DNA of 64,000 nucleotides from Eubacteriaceae bacterium (GCA_902362455.1 CABIWJ010000003.1:334166-398165); one strand, 5' to 3'; shown: positions 34,836 to 45,068, numbered from the stretch's first letter. Notes: generated by a model from the letters alone, not told the origin. Made by a program: numbers and translations.

Positions 34836-35231
34836 TTACATTCTCTCAATAGCTTTAACCTTACAATTCTCATAGCAACTGCCACAATGCAGACAATTAT
34901 TCTGTCTGATTACAAATGGCGTTCCTTTGTCTATACACTTCTGCTGACATTTAGCCATACATCTTCCACATTCGATACATCTGTCAGTTATGTAATATCC
35001 CTTTGCCTTAGCCACTGCATTTCCCATAGTATAAACCTCTCTGAATATCGGCTTCACACCAAGGTTAAAATACTCGACTTCTGCCTCATCAATACAGAAA
35101 ATAATCCCTATATCTCTTGTATCACCCGGATACACATTAGCAAGATATGGCTGTTCTTCGGAGATTTTATCTCTCCACAATATCTGTTCTTCATCATTTA
35201 CAGCATATGCCTTGCCTGAAAGCCTAATCAT
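34836..35231 (-). pseudogene. N-terminally truncated PNPOx-like/4Fe-4S ferredoxin protein
   Basis: 131 codons. Residues 1-75 (IRLSGKAYAV.., ILWRDKISEEQPYL, FNLG) resemble only the second half of a pyridoxamine-phosphate-oxidase-like flavin domain; full relatives start about 90 residues earlier. Residues 80-131 hold two clusters CIECGRCMAKC and CLHCGSCYENC, a 2[4Fe-4S] ferredoxin. An in-frame TAA is two codons before the ATG and no SD is visible. Either a 5'-deleted remnant or a weakly expressed short form. The intact terminator at 34765-34804 suggests recent truncation. Confidence 0.6.
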
Positions 35232-35265
35232 CTCTTAGGTCAGTCACTTAAGCCAATACTTGATT

Positions 35266-35913
35266 CTATGGTAGAATGGGGTAATGCATATAAGAATATG
35301 TAAATAATTCAGGATGATTTTCTAAATCATCCTCTTTTGTTATCGGTCTTATAACCTTACATGGAACACCTGCTGCTAATACTCCGTCAGGAATATCCCT
35401 TGTAACAACACTTCCTGCACCGATTACGCAGCCATTTCCGATTGTAACGCCTCCGCATACAGTTACGTTTCCTGCTAACCAGCAATTATCTCCTATGGTT
35501 ATAGGTTTAGCGTATTCTTTATCAGCATATACACCATCATCACGTTTATATATATTTCTATCCTGAAACCTCAATGGATGTACTGGTGTAAGCAATGATA
35601 CATTTGGTCCCATAAATACGTTACTTCCTATTTTCACCGGACAGCAATCAAGACATGTAAAATTGAAATTCGCATAGCTGTTATCACCTATTTTCGTAAA
35701 ACAACCATAGTCAAACTGGACCGGTCCCTGAAGATATACATTACTGCCTTTATCAGGTATGAGTTCATCTAGAATTTTATCTCTGTCTGAGTCCGTTTCG
35801 AAACAATCATTATACTTCTTACTGAGTATATGCGCTTTTTGTCTAAGTTCAAGAAGCTCCTTATCCGATGGGTCGTATATTAATCCCGAAATCATTTTCT
35901 CTTTTTCATTCAT
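35266..35913 (-). CDS. Maltose/galactoside-type sugar O-acetyltransferase (hexapeptide repeat)
   Basis: 215-aa acetyl-CoA-dependent acetyltransferase of the LacA/Maa family. The N-terminal MISGLIYDPSDKELLELR helix segment is the maltose acetyltransferase signature. The left-handed beta-helix follows (NFTCLDCCPVKIGSNVFMG, VHPL with catalytic-type histidine, PITIGDNCWLAGNVTV, GNGCVIGAGSVVTRDIP). ATG 35911-35913 is chosen with GGAGAGG 9 nt upstream. Ends about 35 bp before the truncated ferredoxin gene. Confidence 0.93.
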   Translation of the reverse strand: MNEKEKMISGLIYDPSDKELLELRQKAHILSKKYNDCFETDSDRDKILDELIPDKGSNVYLQGPVQFDYGCFTKIGDNSYANFNFTCLDCCPVKIGSNVFMGPNVSLLTPVHPLRFQDRNIYKRDDGVYADKEYAKPITIGDNCWLAGNVTVCGGVTIGNGCVIGAGSVVTRDIPDGVLAAGVPCKVIRPITKEDDLENHPELFTYSYMHYPILP

Positions 35914-36115
35914 TTCTTCTGACCTCTCCTTTTGCAAATCTTGTTTAATACATTTATAAAATTATTTCTTAATGTCGATATTTTACAATATGCACATTAT
36001 TATAACACATAGCTATAAATGTCCACATTATATAAATATATCATTACAAAAATTATAATCCTATAAATATACCATCACAAATATATACAATTCTATAGAT
36101 TATTTTAATCCTTAT

Positions 36116-36907
36116 TTAGCCTTCGTCAGAGTTTGATTCTTCAAATTCTTTTATTTCCTGTTCATAGGCGGGCTGCACATCAGGAAGTGGTAATGCCTGT
36201 CCCATCTCTGCATAGAATTTCAGACTATCGTGAAGCTGTGTCTGTACTGTCCAGATACTTACCGGATAAATTGCATTTTTAACTTCTTTTTCTCTATCTT
36301 CTGTCGTATTTTCTCCTATTACATTTTCTTCTGCAGCATTATTTTCTGTGACATTATCTACTATATCTTTATATTCTATGTTTTTTTCTTCTATATTTTT
36401 ATTTGCTTCCGGAACTTCTTTTATAGGAAAATCAGGTTCAGTTATATGTTTAGAAATCAGACCATCTAAACCAGAATACCCAAGATATCCCACGATGCCA
36501 CTGTCATTTAACCAGAAATACAGATATTCGCCCTCACTGTTCGGTCCCCAGATGAGTGCTTGCTGCTTCATCGTTGTAATCTTGCCCAGATAACAAGAAC
36601 CAAGCGGTGTCTCTATCTTACGATATGCTTCATAGATGTCCTCAATCTTCTTCGGTTCTTCCATGGTAATCATAATAACTCCATTGTCACCAGGATTATA
36701 GTCACCGGGACTTCCTAACATCCAGATTGCAACTCCAATAATCAGTACCACTGTAGCAAAGCTAACCGGAATATCTTCCCAATGACCTGCTATACATATC
36801 TTAATACTTATCAATATGACAATTATGCTTACAATTCGATAACTCCACTTACGCCTTGTTAATGCTCTTTTTGTTGCTTCTTTTTCGTTATTCTCGTTTT
36901 CTGACAT
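36116..36907 (-). CDS. Hypothetical membrane protein
   Basis: Not recognised. 263 aa with two N-terminal TMs (about 23-41 and 48-66), an extracytosolic or cytosolic beta-rich domain (about 75-165; VIMITMEEPKKIEDIY, ALIWGPNSEGEYLYFW) and an acidic Asn/Glu-rich low-complexity linker (about 170-215, ENVIGENTTEDREKE) before a short C-terminus. SD GGAGAGG. Follows the giant surface protein gene on the same strand, but a hairpin at 36935-36975 lies between them. Confidence 0.7.
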   Translation of the reverse strand: MSENENNEKEATKRALTRRKWSYRIVSIIVILISIKICIAGHWEDIPVSFATVVLIIGVAIWMLGSPGDYNPGDNGVIMITMEEPKKIEDIYEAYRKIETPLGSCYLGKITTMKQQALIWGPNSEGEYLYFWLNDSGIVGYLGYSGLDGLISKHITEPDFPIKEVPEANKNIEEKNIEYKDIVDNVTENNAAEENVIGENTTEDREKEVKNAIYPVSIWTVQTQLHDSLKFYAEMGQALPLPDVQPAYEQEIKEFEESNSDEG

Positions 36908-36934
36908 ATGCCTCTCCTTTATCTTCGTTATATT

Positions 36935-36975
36935 TAATCAGGCTCTACCAACATCATTATGTCAGCAGAGCCTAT
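36935..36975 (-). terminator. Hairpin after the giant surface protein gene
   Basis: AGGCTCTGCTGACAT and ATGTTGGTAGAGCCT pair (minus strand); only a weak AT tract follows, so termination may be partial. Confidence 0.55.
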
Positions 36976-37000
36976 ATTAATTCATACTGAAAAGCTTATT

Positions 37001-40000
37001 TTACTTACAATTTTTCTTTTTTCTTCTTGTAAATATTCCTGTAATTCCAGCGATTGAAGCCATAAGAAGTGTAATCCAAAGTGTTAAATTCGTACTATCT
37101 CCTGTCTTAGCAGGTGTTGTACTTTGATGGTTACCCTTTGTATCTGACAAATCATTCTTCTTATTGCCTGGCAAACCAGCCTGATTTGTATTCGAATTCG
37201 CATTGTTATTCTTATTATCACCAGCATTAGTGCTGCTATTATTGTTATTATCGTTACCGTTATTATTGTTGTCATTGTCATCATTATTGTTATCGTTATT
37301 ACCATTATTATGGTCATTATCAGATGTTTTCTTCACTACATTAAAATTAGTAAATGCCATTCCATCTTCCCATACGATTTCAAATGAATGACTTCCGACA
37401 GAAAGCGTCTTAAGATAATCAGCTTTCAATGTGATTATTGTAGAGCCCTCTGTGGCTATATAATTTGTTGAATCTATAAGCTCTCCATCCACTTTTACAC
37501 CTGTGAACTTAGCCAATTCACCATTTCCACTGATTACGATACTACTCTCTGAGTTTTCAACCCACTTACTGTCAGTACCATTAATAATCTCGTATGCTAC
37601 CTGCTCAAGTTTCTCAATCTCTTCTACTTCAAGAGTTTCTCCACAAACTATACACTCTTTATGTCTGCTTCCACTTTCTTTAATTGTTGCAGGCTTATCT
37701 AATATCCAGTCACTTGATATATGTCCTGTTGCAGGGGCTGTTTCTACATTTTCCATAGTCTGCTCTGCAAAATGAGGATTAGTAAATACTGCTTTATATG
37801 TTGTAAGTTCAGGTCTTGTACAGTTCTTACTCTGTGTTACTGTAGCAGTTGTATCAACTGTCTCTGATTCTTTATTCTGGCATACCTGACATATTCTTTC
37901 GGCTGTACATTCAGTGTTGTCAACGTTAAATGTATATGTTGGTTCACTATAGCTATGTTCACCATTTACTGTTACATTAACTACTGTGCTGTTTCCTGCT
38001 TTATCAGACACCGTAATCTTATGTATTCCTGCTGATAAAGTATACACACCGTCAATTGCTGTAAGTGTTGTTGTAGCTAAAGCCGTTGTATCTGTTACCT
38101 TATTGATGTTCTCATCGGATACTGTAAACTTGGCATTTATACAATAAGTGTTACCCTCTGTAATTCCATCAACTACAGGTGATATTGTGTCCACAATCAT
38201 TCCATCTGTTGAAATATATGTAGCATTTCCTGCGAAATCCTCAATTCTTGCGAAGACAACATATCTATCATCTGCCGCAATGTTAAATGATGATGCGTAT
38301 TCTTTGAATTTGCCTTCTGCATATTTTTGTGCAAGTTCATCTGTTGTATATGCTTTAGCATCTATGCCACTTACAAGTAAATATGAAATCTTAACAGCAT
38401 TTTTTGAGGAATCATATCCTTCTGAATTATAGCTGTCATCATTTCCTGTGATTGTTACTTTCTGTGTTTCCTTAAAGAAATGACCAAAAGTAATTGTATT
38501 TAGCAATGAATTCCACCTGTTATTGCTGACTGTTATCTCTCCTGTCGGATTAGTGATATCTGTTATGAGACTTCCGTACTCTGCACCACACTCGTCACAT
38601 ATTGCTTTCTTGAAATAGCTGGCTGTTCCACCAACGCAATCTCCGTCTTCTCTATAGGTACAATCCGGATTCTTACACTTCTTACTATGCGTATCATCTC
38701 CATTTGATATCCATTCTGACATATTATGTCCTGTTGCAGAAGCTGTCATAACATCTGTCCTTACCTGCTCTTTAAAGTCATTATTATGTGCATTTTTAAA
38801 TGTTGCTGTATATTTAGTAAGTTCAGGTCTTGTACAGTTCTTACTCTGTGTTACTGTAGCAGTTGTATCAACTGTCTCTGAATCAGTATACTCACATATT
38901 TCGCATTTTCTTGTAGCTGTACATTTCTTATTATCGCCTGACCAGATATATGTGTGTATATAAGTATGAGCTGTCTCATCTATTCTATATCCATCACTCT
39001 TATCGCAATGTGCTATCGTACACTCTTTCCAATGATTTATACCATCGCTCTTCCAAATCGCCCCATCGAATTTATGAACATGAACGACATTGATTATAAT
39101 ATCGCAGGTCTTTGTTCCGCCATTCTTAGTATATGAAACCGTTAATGTCTTATTGCCTGCTATGTTCATATCTATATCAGAAGCATTTGTAGTAAATTCT
39201 GTAACATTCTCACTATAACCATCTGCATAATTAGCTGTTACAATGATATCATCAACATTTAATATATCACCCTCTTTGTAACTCTGCTTTGTCTTTATAG
39301 CATTTATACCTGTAGGTGCAAGGGTTGTATCATGTGTAATCTCAAGCCTTCCGTTTACCACTAAAATATTGTAGCTGTGTGTCACATCTTTACGATTTCC
39401 AATCTTGACATTACTTACTGTAATTATTCCGTTGTCAGTAAGCGCTGATGTACTTGGTGTAAGTGTAATATCTGTAATACTATCTCCGCCTGCTAAACCA
39501 CTCACTTTATATTTAGTCTGGTCAATGTTATGATTCCATACAACCGACTGATTGCCTGCTGTAATTGTGACATCTTTCCTGCTGATATTTACTGTCTTAG
39601 AACCTTTGATTGTATCATAGTTTGCTTTCTCAATCTTATAGTAAACTGTATACTCTCCTGCATCAGTATACTTTGGATTCTCTTCGCTGTAATTAATTCC
39701 ATCTTCACCGTAAGTTATCTTAGTACCAGCTGGATTAGTAACACTCACATCTATGCTATGTGCCTGTCCGTCATATGTTCCACTATAATCAGAAGCTGTA
39801 TAATCCTGAATTGTTCCATTTGATATTGTAAGTGTAATAGTTGCCTCACCTGCTGCATAATTTCCTTTAGCAGATGTGGTAAGTTTCACTTTAATTGTTC
39901 CTGTCTTAGTAACAGTAAGTGTACTTCCATCCAGATTACCCTTACCTGTAACAGAACCATCCTCTGTATGTGATATAATTGAATATGTAGGTGTTCCTGC

Positions 40001-43000
40001 ATTCTCATCAATTGTAAAATACTGTGATACATCAATGTCTGAGCCGTTAAAACTAATACTTGAATCTGTTCCTGTGATTGTAACCGTTGTAGCTGCTTTA
40101 TTCTTAATCTTTACTGTACCTGAAGTTTTGCAGCTACTGTCTACTTCATAATTGCTCAAATCGTCAAAATTTTTCCAGATAAAAGTATTCTCTGCTCCCG
40201 GTGTTTCATCATATGTTCCGTCAATATACCAGATAACACGCAAAGAATGCTCGAACCCAAGCGGTGCTCCTTCAGACAGAAAGCCCGCATATTCACCAAG
40301 TTCATCATTGAATACTTCATTATTACTGAATATAATACTATCAGCAGTATAGTACCCTGCAAATGTATTATCACTTGGAACTGTAGGTGGTATTACCTTA
40401 ATAATCTTATCTTTAGTTGACACATAATCCTTTGTAACAGTAATTGTTCCATCAGCATTGACCGTCTTATTATCTGATAAAGTACTCTCATTTACAATAA
40501 TCTCTGTAGCATCAGTTACTATATATCCTGCAACCGGAGTAAATGTCATATGTGCCTTATACGTATATGGATAATAACTGGCTATATCTCCATAATCATC
40601 TATCCAATTAAGTGATGCCCCGGCAATATTTGCTGTATTGCAAGTTATCTGAGTACTAAGATATTCTCCTCCCTTAGGAAGATTAATAGTTGCCTCAATT
40701 CTATCTATAATCTGATTCACATTAATGATAGAACCTTTCTGTATGCTATAGTCCTGTAATGTTTTATCATTTTCAAGAATTGTATCTTCATATTTTAATT
40801 GATATTTATCTGTATCAATTCCTGTAACATTGTATATTATCTGATTTAATTCTGCTATAGTCATATCTTTGTTATATTCAATACCAAATATATGCTCTAC
40901 ATCAGCATCATGATAACATATGTTTACCTCATTAGCTGACTCTGCCTGTACCGCACGTATCAAATTATCTTCAGTTGTCTCTATCCAGATAGCACAAGTG
41001 GATAAATCAATATCTGATGTTAAGTTAAGTGCTGTCTTAATATCTGAACTCTTTACCGTAACTGTATCTGAACCTGTAATCTGCTTACTGTAATACCAGT
41101 CATCGGTTCCATCATTACCCTGTATAACAAGTGCTACATTGCCTGACGCATTTCCCTTTACTGCTTTAACCTCACCGGATACTGCATTAAAGGTTACTGA
41201 CCCAACGTCATCAGGATTGCCACCAAATCGTAATGTCATAGCTGTATCAGAAGCTATTATACCTGATATCGCATCTTCTGATGTTGCTACTGTTGCAGCA
41301 GATGCAAAGATAACTTCTGACAGATTCAGATTAGCAGCCGGACGTACTTCATACTCATCTGAAATATGTATACTTCCAACACAATATCCCGGACACGCAA
41401 TAAGTTCATCATTTTTTGAAATAGTGTTAGGTGTTCGAAGCCAGAAATATTCTCCATTATTCCAATAAGTAGTCATCGCAAGTTTTTTATCATTACTACT
41501 TCCTGCCCATATATATTGATTATCATTCTTATCCCCTGTCAATGCATATAATTTATCAGTTGTTGTATAAGTTGTACTCTGTCGTGGTACATTTGTTGTA
41601 ACTGTAGTGTTATTCATCATATGCTGCTCTGCATAAGAAAAGTAATTATTATTATTACTACTTGCCATATCCTGCAACACATTTCGAAGCTGGCTGCTTT
41701 CATAATAATTCAAATCCTGCCCATCCTCATTCCATAAATCCCATTCATTAAATACCTGTCCCGTCTTAATCGGACTTGCCGCAAATATAACGGTATTATC
41801 TCCTGTTACACCATCATCTTTACCTAAGATATACCATTCCTGTGAGTTTCCTGCACTATTCTTACCGAATGAAAGCTTACCTATATTGGCTGCCTTTCCA
41901 TCACTATATGGTGTAAATGAATTCATTAACTGTTCTTTTGTAACATATGTGGTATTGATTTTCTCAATCTCTTTTTCAGCCTGTACTGCGTATATAACAT
42001 TGTCTTCTGTAGTCTCTAACCAGATTTTACAAACTGATAAGTCAATATCAGATGTCATATTAAGCGCTGAACTTATATCAGAAGCTTTTACTGTAACTGT
42101 ATCTGAGCCTGTAATCTGCTTACTGTAATAGCAGTCATTTGCTCCATCATCTCCCTGTACCACGAGTGACACATTGCCATCGTTACTTCCTCTTGAAACC
42201 TTGATTTCTCCTGTAGCTGCATTATAGATTGCAGTACCTATATTCTTGCGGCTTCCGTCTAACCTTAATGTCATAGCTGCATCAGAAGCTATTCTATCTG
42301 CTACTTCTGTATCTGATGATGCACTTTTAGCGGCAGATGCAAATAAGACATCTGACAGGTTAAGATTAGAGACTGGACGTATTCCAAGATATCTCTCTTT
42401 ATAATTAACATAAGTTCTACCAACACTATTATATGATGTATACGCATAATATTCCACATTTCCAGAGTCCTCGTCTGGTGAGCGTAACCAGAACCAATTT
42501 CCATCATTCCAATATGTATCTGCAAACAACTCCTTGCCATCATCACTTCCTACTCTTATATTTTTACCAGTAAAACCTTCCGAAGTTGATGATGGTACAT
42601 ATAACTTATCTGATGTAGTATAATTGCAGCCATTCATTGTGTCATTTGTTATAACTGTAGTTATATTCATTAAATTCTGCTCTGTTTCTGAAAAGTAAGT
42701 ATTATTACCACTTTTTACCATATCCTGAAGTGTACTTCGAAGCTCACTTGCTCCGTAATGATTTACATATACCTGTATAGAACCAGCACCATCCCCATAA
42801 CCGGTCCCGCCTTCATAACTATATGTCTGTATATAGTCCCCTGTATTATAATTAAACCTATGTTCTGTTCTAATAGTACTTGATGCAAATATAACGGTAT
42901 TGTCTCCACTTACTCCATTATCCTTACCTAAAATATACCATTCCTGTGCATCTCCATCACTATTCTTACCGAATATAAGCTTACCTATATTTTCAGCAGT

Positions 43001-44305
43001 TCCATCACTGTTAGGTGTAAACGAATTCATTAACTGCTCTTTTGTCATATATGAGATATTGATTTTCTCTGCCGGCACCGCATATGCCATATTATTCTCA
43101 GTCGTTTGTAACCAGATTTTACAAACTGATAAGTCAATATCAGATGTCAGGTTAAGTTCTGTCATTATATCCGAAGCTTTTACTGTAACTGTATCTGAGC
43201 CTGTAATCTGCTTACTATAATACCAGTCATTTGTTCCATCATTTCCCTGTATTACAAGTGCCACATTTTCTGCACTTCCCTTAGATACCTTAATGTTTCC
43301 TGATGTATCATTATAGAATACTGAACCTATATTCTTACTGTTTCCATCTAATCTTAATGTCATAGCTGTATCTGAAGCTATTATGCCCGATACTGCTGTC
43401 TCTGATGTTGCACTTTTAGCAGCTGATGCAAATAAGACATCTGATAAGTTAAGATTAGAAGCCGGACGTATTCCAAAATACCCCGGATAGCTCGGATAAC
43501 TACCACCAATCGAAATATGATTATATGTAGTATCCGCATACCACACACTAGATGAATAACATGGTTTGCGCAGCCAGAACCACACGTTGCTACTATAATA
43601 ATCCCAATATGTGGCTGTATTTAATTTCTTGTCATCATTACTTCCTACTGTTATATTTTTTTCAGCACCAGTAGTACCTGCTGTTGATGGTGCATATAAC
43701 TTATCTGATGTAGTATAATTGTTGTTATTTTTTGAATCATATGTTGTAACTGTAGTTACGTTCATTAAATTCTGTTCTGTTTCTGAAAAGTAGGTATTAT
43801 TACCACTTTTTACCATATCCTGATGTACGCTTCTAAGTTCACTTGCACCATAATGATTTACATCTACCTGAATAGAGCCAGCACTGTCTCCGTAACCTGT
43901 CCCTGCTTCATAATTGTATGTCTTTGTATAATCTGAAGTATCATAACTAAATATCTGTCCTGATTTAATAATGGGACTTGATGCAAATATAACGGTATTG
44001 TCTCCACTTACTCCGCTATCTTTGCCTAAGATATACCATTCCTGTGCATCTCCATCACTATTCTTACCGAATATAAGCTTACCTATATTCACTGCCGTTC
44101 CATTACTGTCGGGTGTAAATGAATTCATTAACTGCTCTTTTGCAGCATAGGCTGTTACACTAGGTAAACCTGCTTTTGTACTATTGTTATCATCTGCAAG
44201 TATACCGTCTAGATTACCCGGTAACACCATAAGCACTGCCATCAGCACTGCCATCAGCACTGCAAGTATTCTCTTCGTTACCCGCTTCCTTTCTTCTTTT
44301 TTCAT
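37001..44305 (-). CDS. Giant modular cell-surface protein with triplicated DUF6273-like modules
   Basis: 2434 aa. Signal peptide with an internal AVLM repeat (about 14-30). Three copies of a roughly 365-residue module (starting near 54, 420 and 787) each beginning KEQLMNSFTP, with GKLxFGKNS, EWYILGKD, NTVIFA, and ending in SDIDLSxCxIW. Then a ubiquitin-like segment (YQLKYEDTILENDKTL), MBG/Big-type Ig domains (YDGQAHSID; TLTVSYTKNG), Cys-pair modules (HKFDGAIWKSDG, KCEICEY, CGAEYGS, CQVCQN), an Asn/Asp linker and a C-terminal PAKTGD, hydrophobic TM and RRKKK tail. The PAKTG motif departs from LPxTG. Probably wall-attached adhesin; ligand unknown. SD AGGAGG, 6 nt. Confidence 0.85.
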   Translation of the reverse strand: MKKEERKRVTKRILAVLMAVLMAVLMVLPGNLDGILADDNNSTKAGLPSVTAYAAKEQLMNSFTPDSNGTAVNIGKLIFGKNSDGDAQEWYILGKDSGVSGDNTVIFASSPIIKSGQIFSYDTSDYTKTYNYEAGTGYGDSAGSIQVDVNHYGASELRSVHQDMVKSGNNTYFSETEQNLMNVTTVTTYDSKNNNNYTTSDKLYAPSTAGTTGAEKNITVGSNDDKKLNTATYWDYYSSNVWFWLRKPCYSSSVWYADTTYNHISIGGSYPSYPGYFGIRPASNLNLSDVLFASAAKSATSETAVSGIIASDTAMTLRLDGNSKNIGSVFYNDTSGNIKVSKGSAENVALVIQGNDGTNDWYYSKQITGSDTVTVKASDIMTELNLTSDIDLSVCKIWLQTTENNMAYAVPAEKINISYMTKEQLMNSFTPNSDGTAENIGKLIFGKNSDGDAQEWYILGKDNGVSGDNTVIFASSTIRTEHRFNYNTGDYIQTYSYEGGTGYGDGAGSIQVYVNHYGASELRSTLQDMVKSGNNTYFSETEQNLMNITTVITNDTMNGCNYTTSDKLYVPSSTSEGFTGKNIRVGSDDGKELFADTYWNDGNWFWLRSPDEDSGNVEYYAYTSYNSVGRTYVNYKERYLGIRPVSNLNLSDVLFASAAKSASSDTEVADRIASDAAMTLRLDGSRKNIGTAIYNAATGEIKVSRGSNDGNVSLVVQGDDGANDCYYSKQITGSDTVTVKASDISSALNMTSDIDLSVCKIWLETTEDNVIYAVQAEKEIEKINTTYVTKEQLMNSFTPYSDGKAANIGKLSFGKNSAGNSQEWYILGKDDGVTGDNTVIFAASPIKTGQVFNEWDLWNEDGQDLNYYESSQLRNVLQDMASSNNNNYFSYAEQHMMNNTTVTTNVPRQSTTYTTTDKLYALTGDKNDNQYIWAGSSNDKKLAMTTYWNNGEYFWLRTPNTISKNDELIACPGYCVGSIHISDEYEVRPAANLNLSEVIFASAATVATSEDAISGIIASDTAMTLRFGGNPDDVGSVTFNAVSGEVKAVKGNASGNVALVIQGNDGTDDWYYSKQITGSDTVTVKSSDIKTALNLTSDIDLSTCAIWIETTEDNLIRAVQAESANEVNICYHDADVEHIFGIEYNKDMTIAELNQIIYNVTGIDTDKYQLKYEDTILENDKTLQDYSIQKGSIINVNQIIDRIEATINLPKGGEYLSTQITCNTANIAGASLNWIDDYGDIASYYPYTYKAHMTFTPVAGYIVTDATEIIVNESTLSDNKTVNADGTITVTKDYVSTKDKIIKVIPPTVPSDNTFAGYYTADSIIFSNNEVFNDELGEYAGFLSEGAPLGFEHSLRVIWYIDGTYDETPGAENTFIWKNFDDLSNYEVDSSCKTSGTVKIKNKAATTVTITGTDSSISFNGSDIDVSQYFTIDENAGTPTYSIISHTEDGSVTGKGNLDGSTLTVTKTGTIKVKLTTSAKGNYAAGEATITLTISNGTIQDYTASDYSGTYDGQAHSIDVSVTNPAGTKITYGEDGINYSEENPKYTDAGEYTVYYKIEKANYDTIKGSKTVNISRKDVTITAGNQSVVWNHNIDQTKYKVSGLAGGDSITDITLTPSTSALTDNGIITVSNVKIGNRKDVTHSYNILVVNGRLEITHDTTLAPTGINAIKTKQSYKEGDILNVDDIIVTANYADGYSENVTEFTTNASDIDMNIAGNKTLTVSYTKNGGTKTCDIIINVVHVHKFDGAIWKSDGINHWKECTIAHCDKSDGYRIDETAHTYIHTYIWSGDNKKCTATRKCEICEYTDSETVDTTATVTQSKNCTRPELTKYTATFKNAHNNDFKEQVRTDVMTASATGHNMSEWISNGDDTHSKKCKNPDCTYREDGDCVGGTASYFKKAICDECGAEYGSLITDITNPTGEITVSNNRWNSLLNTITFGHFFKETQKVTITGNDDSYNSEGYDSSKNAVKISYLLVSGIDAKAYTTDELAQKYAEGKFKEYASSFNIAADDRYVVFARIEDFAGNATYISTDGMIVDTISPVVDGITEGNTYCINAKFTVSDENINKVTDTTALATTTLTAIDGVYTLSAGIHKITVSDKAGNSTVVNVTVNGEHSYSEPTYTFNVDNTECTAERICQVCQNKESETVDTTATVTQSKNCTRPELTTYKAVFTNPHFAEQTMENVETAPATGHISSDWILDKPATIKESGSRHKECIVCGETLEVEEIEKLEQVAYEIINGTDSKWVENSESSIVISGNGELAKFTGVKVDGELIDSTNYIATEGSTIITLKADYLKTLSVGSHSFEIVWEDGMAFTNFNVVKKTSDNDHNNGNNDNNNDDNDNNNNGNDNNNNSSTNAGDNKNNNANSNTNQAGLPGNKKNDLSDTKGNHQSTTPAKTGDSTNLTLWITLLMASIAGITGIFTRRKKKNCK
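37803..37867. repeat. 65-bp exact direct repeat within the giant gene, copy 1
   Basis: Identical to 38817-38881, 1014 bp away. It encodes the DTTATVTQSKNCTRPEL segment of two Cys-pair modules. Recombination would delete or duplicate one 338-codon block in frame. Confidence 0.9.
38817..38881. repeat. 65-bp exact direct repeat within the giant gene, copy 2
   Basis: See copy 1 at 37803-37867; spacing is a multiple of three, so exchanges keep the frame. Confidence 0.9.
40925..41946. repeat. Surface-protein module repeat 3
   Basis: Third copy of the KEQLMNSF module, the most diverged of the three; boundaries approximate. Confidence 0.8.
41947..43047. repeat. Surface-protein module repeat 2
   Basis: Second copy; long stretches of near-identity with repeat 1 at the DNA level, e.g. 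around the SDIDLSVCKIW-coding region. Boundaries approximate. Confidence 0.85.
43048..44146. repeat. Surface-protein module repeat 1
   Basis: First copy, about 1.1 kb; boundaries set from the repeated KEQLMNSF codons. Confidence 0.85.
44232..44263. repeat. 12-bp tandem repeat inside the signal-peptide codons
   Basis: AGCACTGCCATC occurs twice plus a partial third unit, encoding repeated AVLM in the hydrophobic core. Unit length is a multiple of three. Confidence 0.85.
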
Positions 44306-44382
44306 AATCTTCCTCCTTGTTCTAATGTCTTTTATGACTTATTCTAAGCCATAACTAGTACATTTTAATTTATATATCTAAA

Positions 44383-45033
44383 CTATACGGATATTTTCAC
44401 ATAGTTCAATATCATTTGTTTTAGCATCAATAGTTCAGGTGTATAATCCTTGTTCTCTTCTGAACCCCAGATGAACCCGCCTGCATAATATGCACAGGCT
44501 GCCATCATCGTATGAACGGTTGCACGCATAAATTCTTCTTTTGGAATATCAGTTCGGAATGTTTTATCTTCCTTCGCTTTCTCATACATCCAGTCCAATC
44601 TGGTATTTACAGAATATAAAGACCTATGAAATTCCTTTAATTTCTCTTTATCTACACCCTCATGGGTAACATAGTGATTAAAATTATCATTATAAAGTAA
44701 TAATTCCTTATAATTCTGATACATCCATATATAGCTGTCCAATGTAAATATGAATCTGTCGATTGCCGGTATATTTTCAATTGATGAAAGTGGACGTACC
44801 TCATCTAATTTATCCAGATATGCTTTCCATTTTGCCGCACAGACTGCAATTACTAATTCTGTCTTATTAGCATAACATCTGAATAATGTCGCTCGTCCAA
44901 TTCCAACCGCATCTGCGATTTCGCCCATACTGACCGGTTCTATTTTTCTTTCCACAAATATCTGAAACGCTGTATCAATTATCTTCTGATTGCGTGCGTT
45001 TTCTTTTTCCATTTGTTTTTCTGATTTGCTCAT
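44383..45033 (-). CDS. TetR-family transcriptional regulator
   Basis: 216 aa. An N-terminal helix-turn-helix domain (QKIIDTAFQIFVERKIEP, MGEIADAVGIGRATLFRCYANK) is followed by an all-helical ligand/dimer domain with no recognised ligand motif. The ATG at 45031-45033 has GAGG 6 nt upstream; the frame extends to 45066 without an SD. The gene lies directly upstream (77 bp) of the giant surface protein gene on the same strand, so it may regulate that protein or be co-transcribed with it; this is inference. Confidence 0.92.
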   Translation of the reverse strand: MSKSEKQMEKENARNQKIIDTAFQIFVERKIEPVSMGEIADAVGIGRATLFRCYANKTELVIAVCAAKWKAYLDKLDEVRPLSSIENIPAIDRFIFTLDSYIWMYQNYKELLLYNDNFNHYVTHEGVDKEKLKEFHRSLYSVNTRLDWMYEKAKEDKTFRTDIPKEEFMRATVHTMMAACAYYAGGFIWGSEENKDYTPELLMLKQMILNYVKISV

Positions 45034-45068
45034 AGCATTCCTCTTTTTTGATACATACTGTCTCAACT

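Noticed and set aside
37195..37335. Separate small genes in the Asn/Asp-rich end of the giant gene
   Set aside because: Low-complexity codons open other frames; the main frame continues to the sorting signal.
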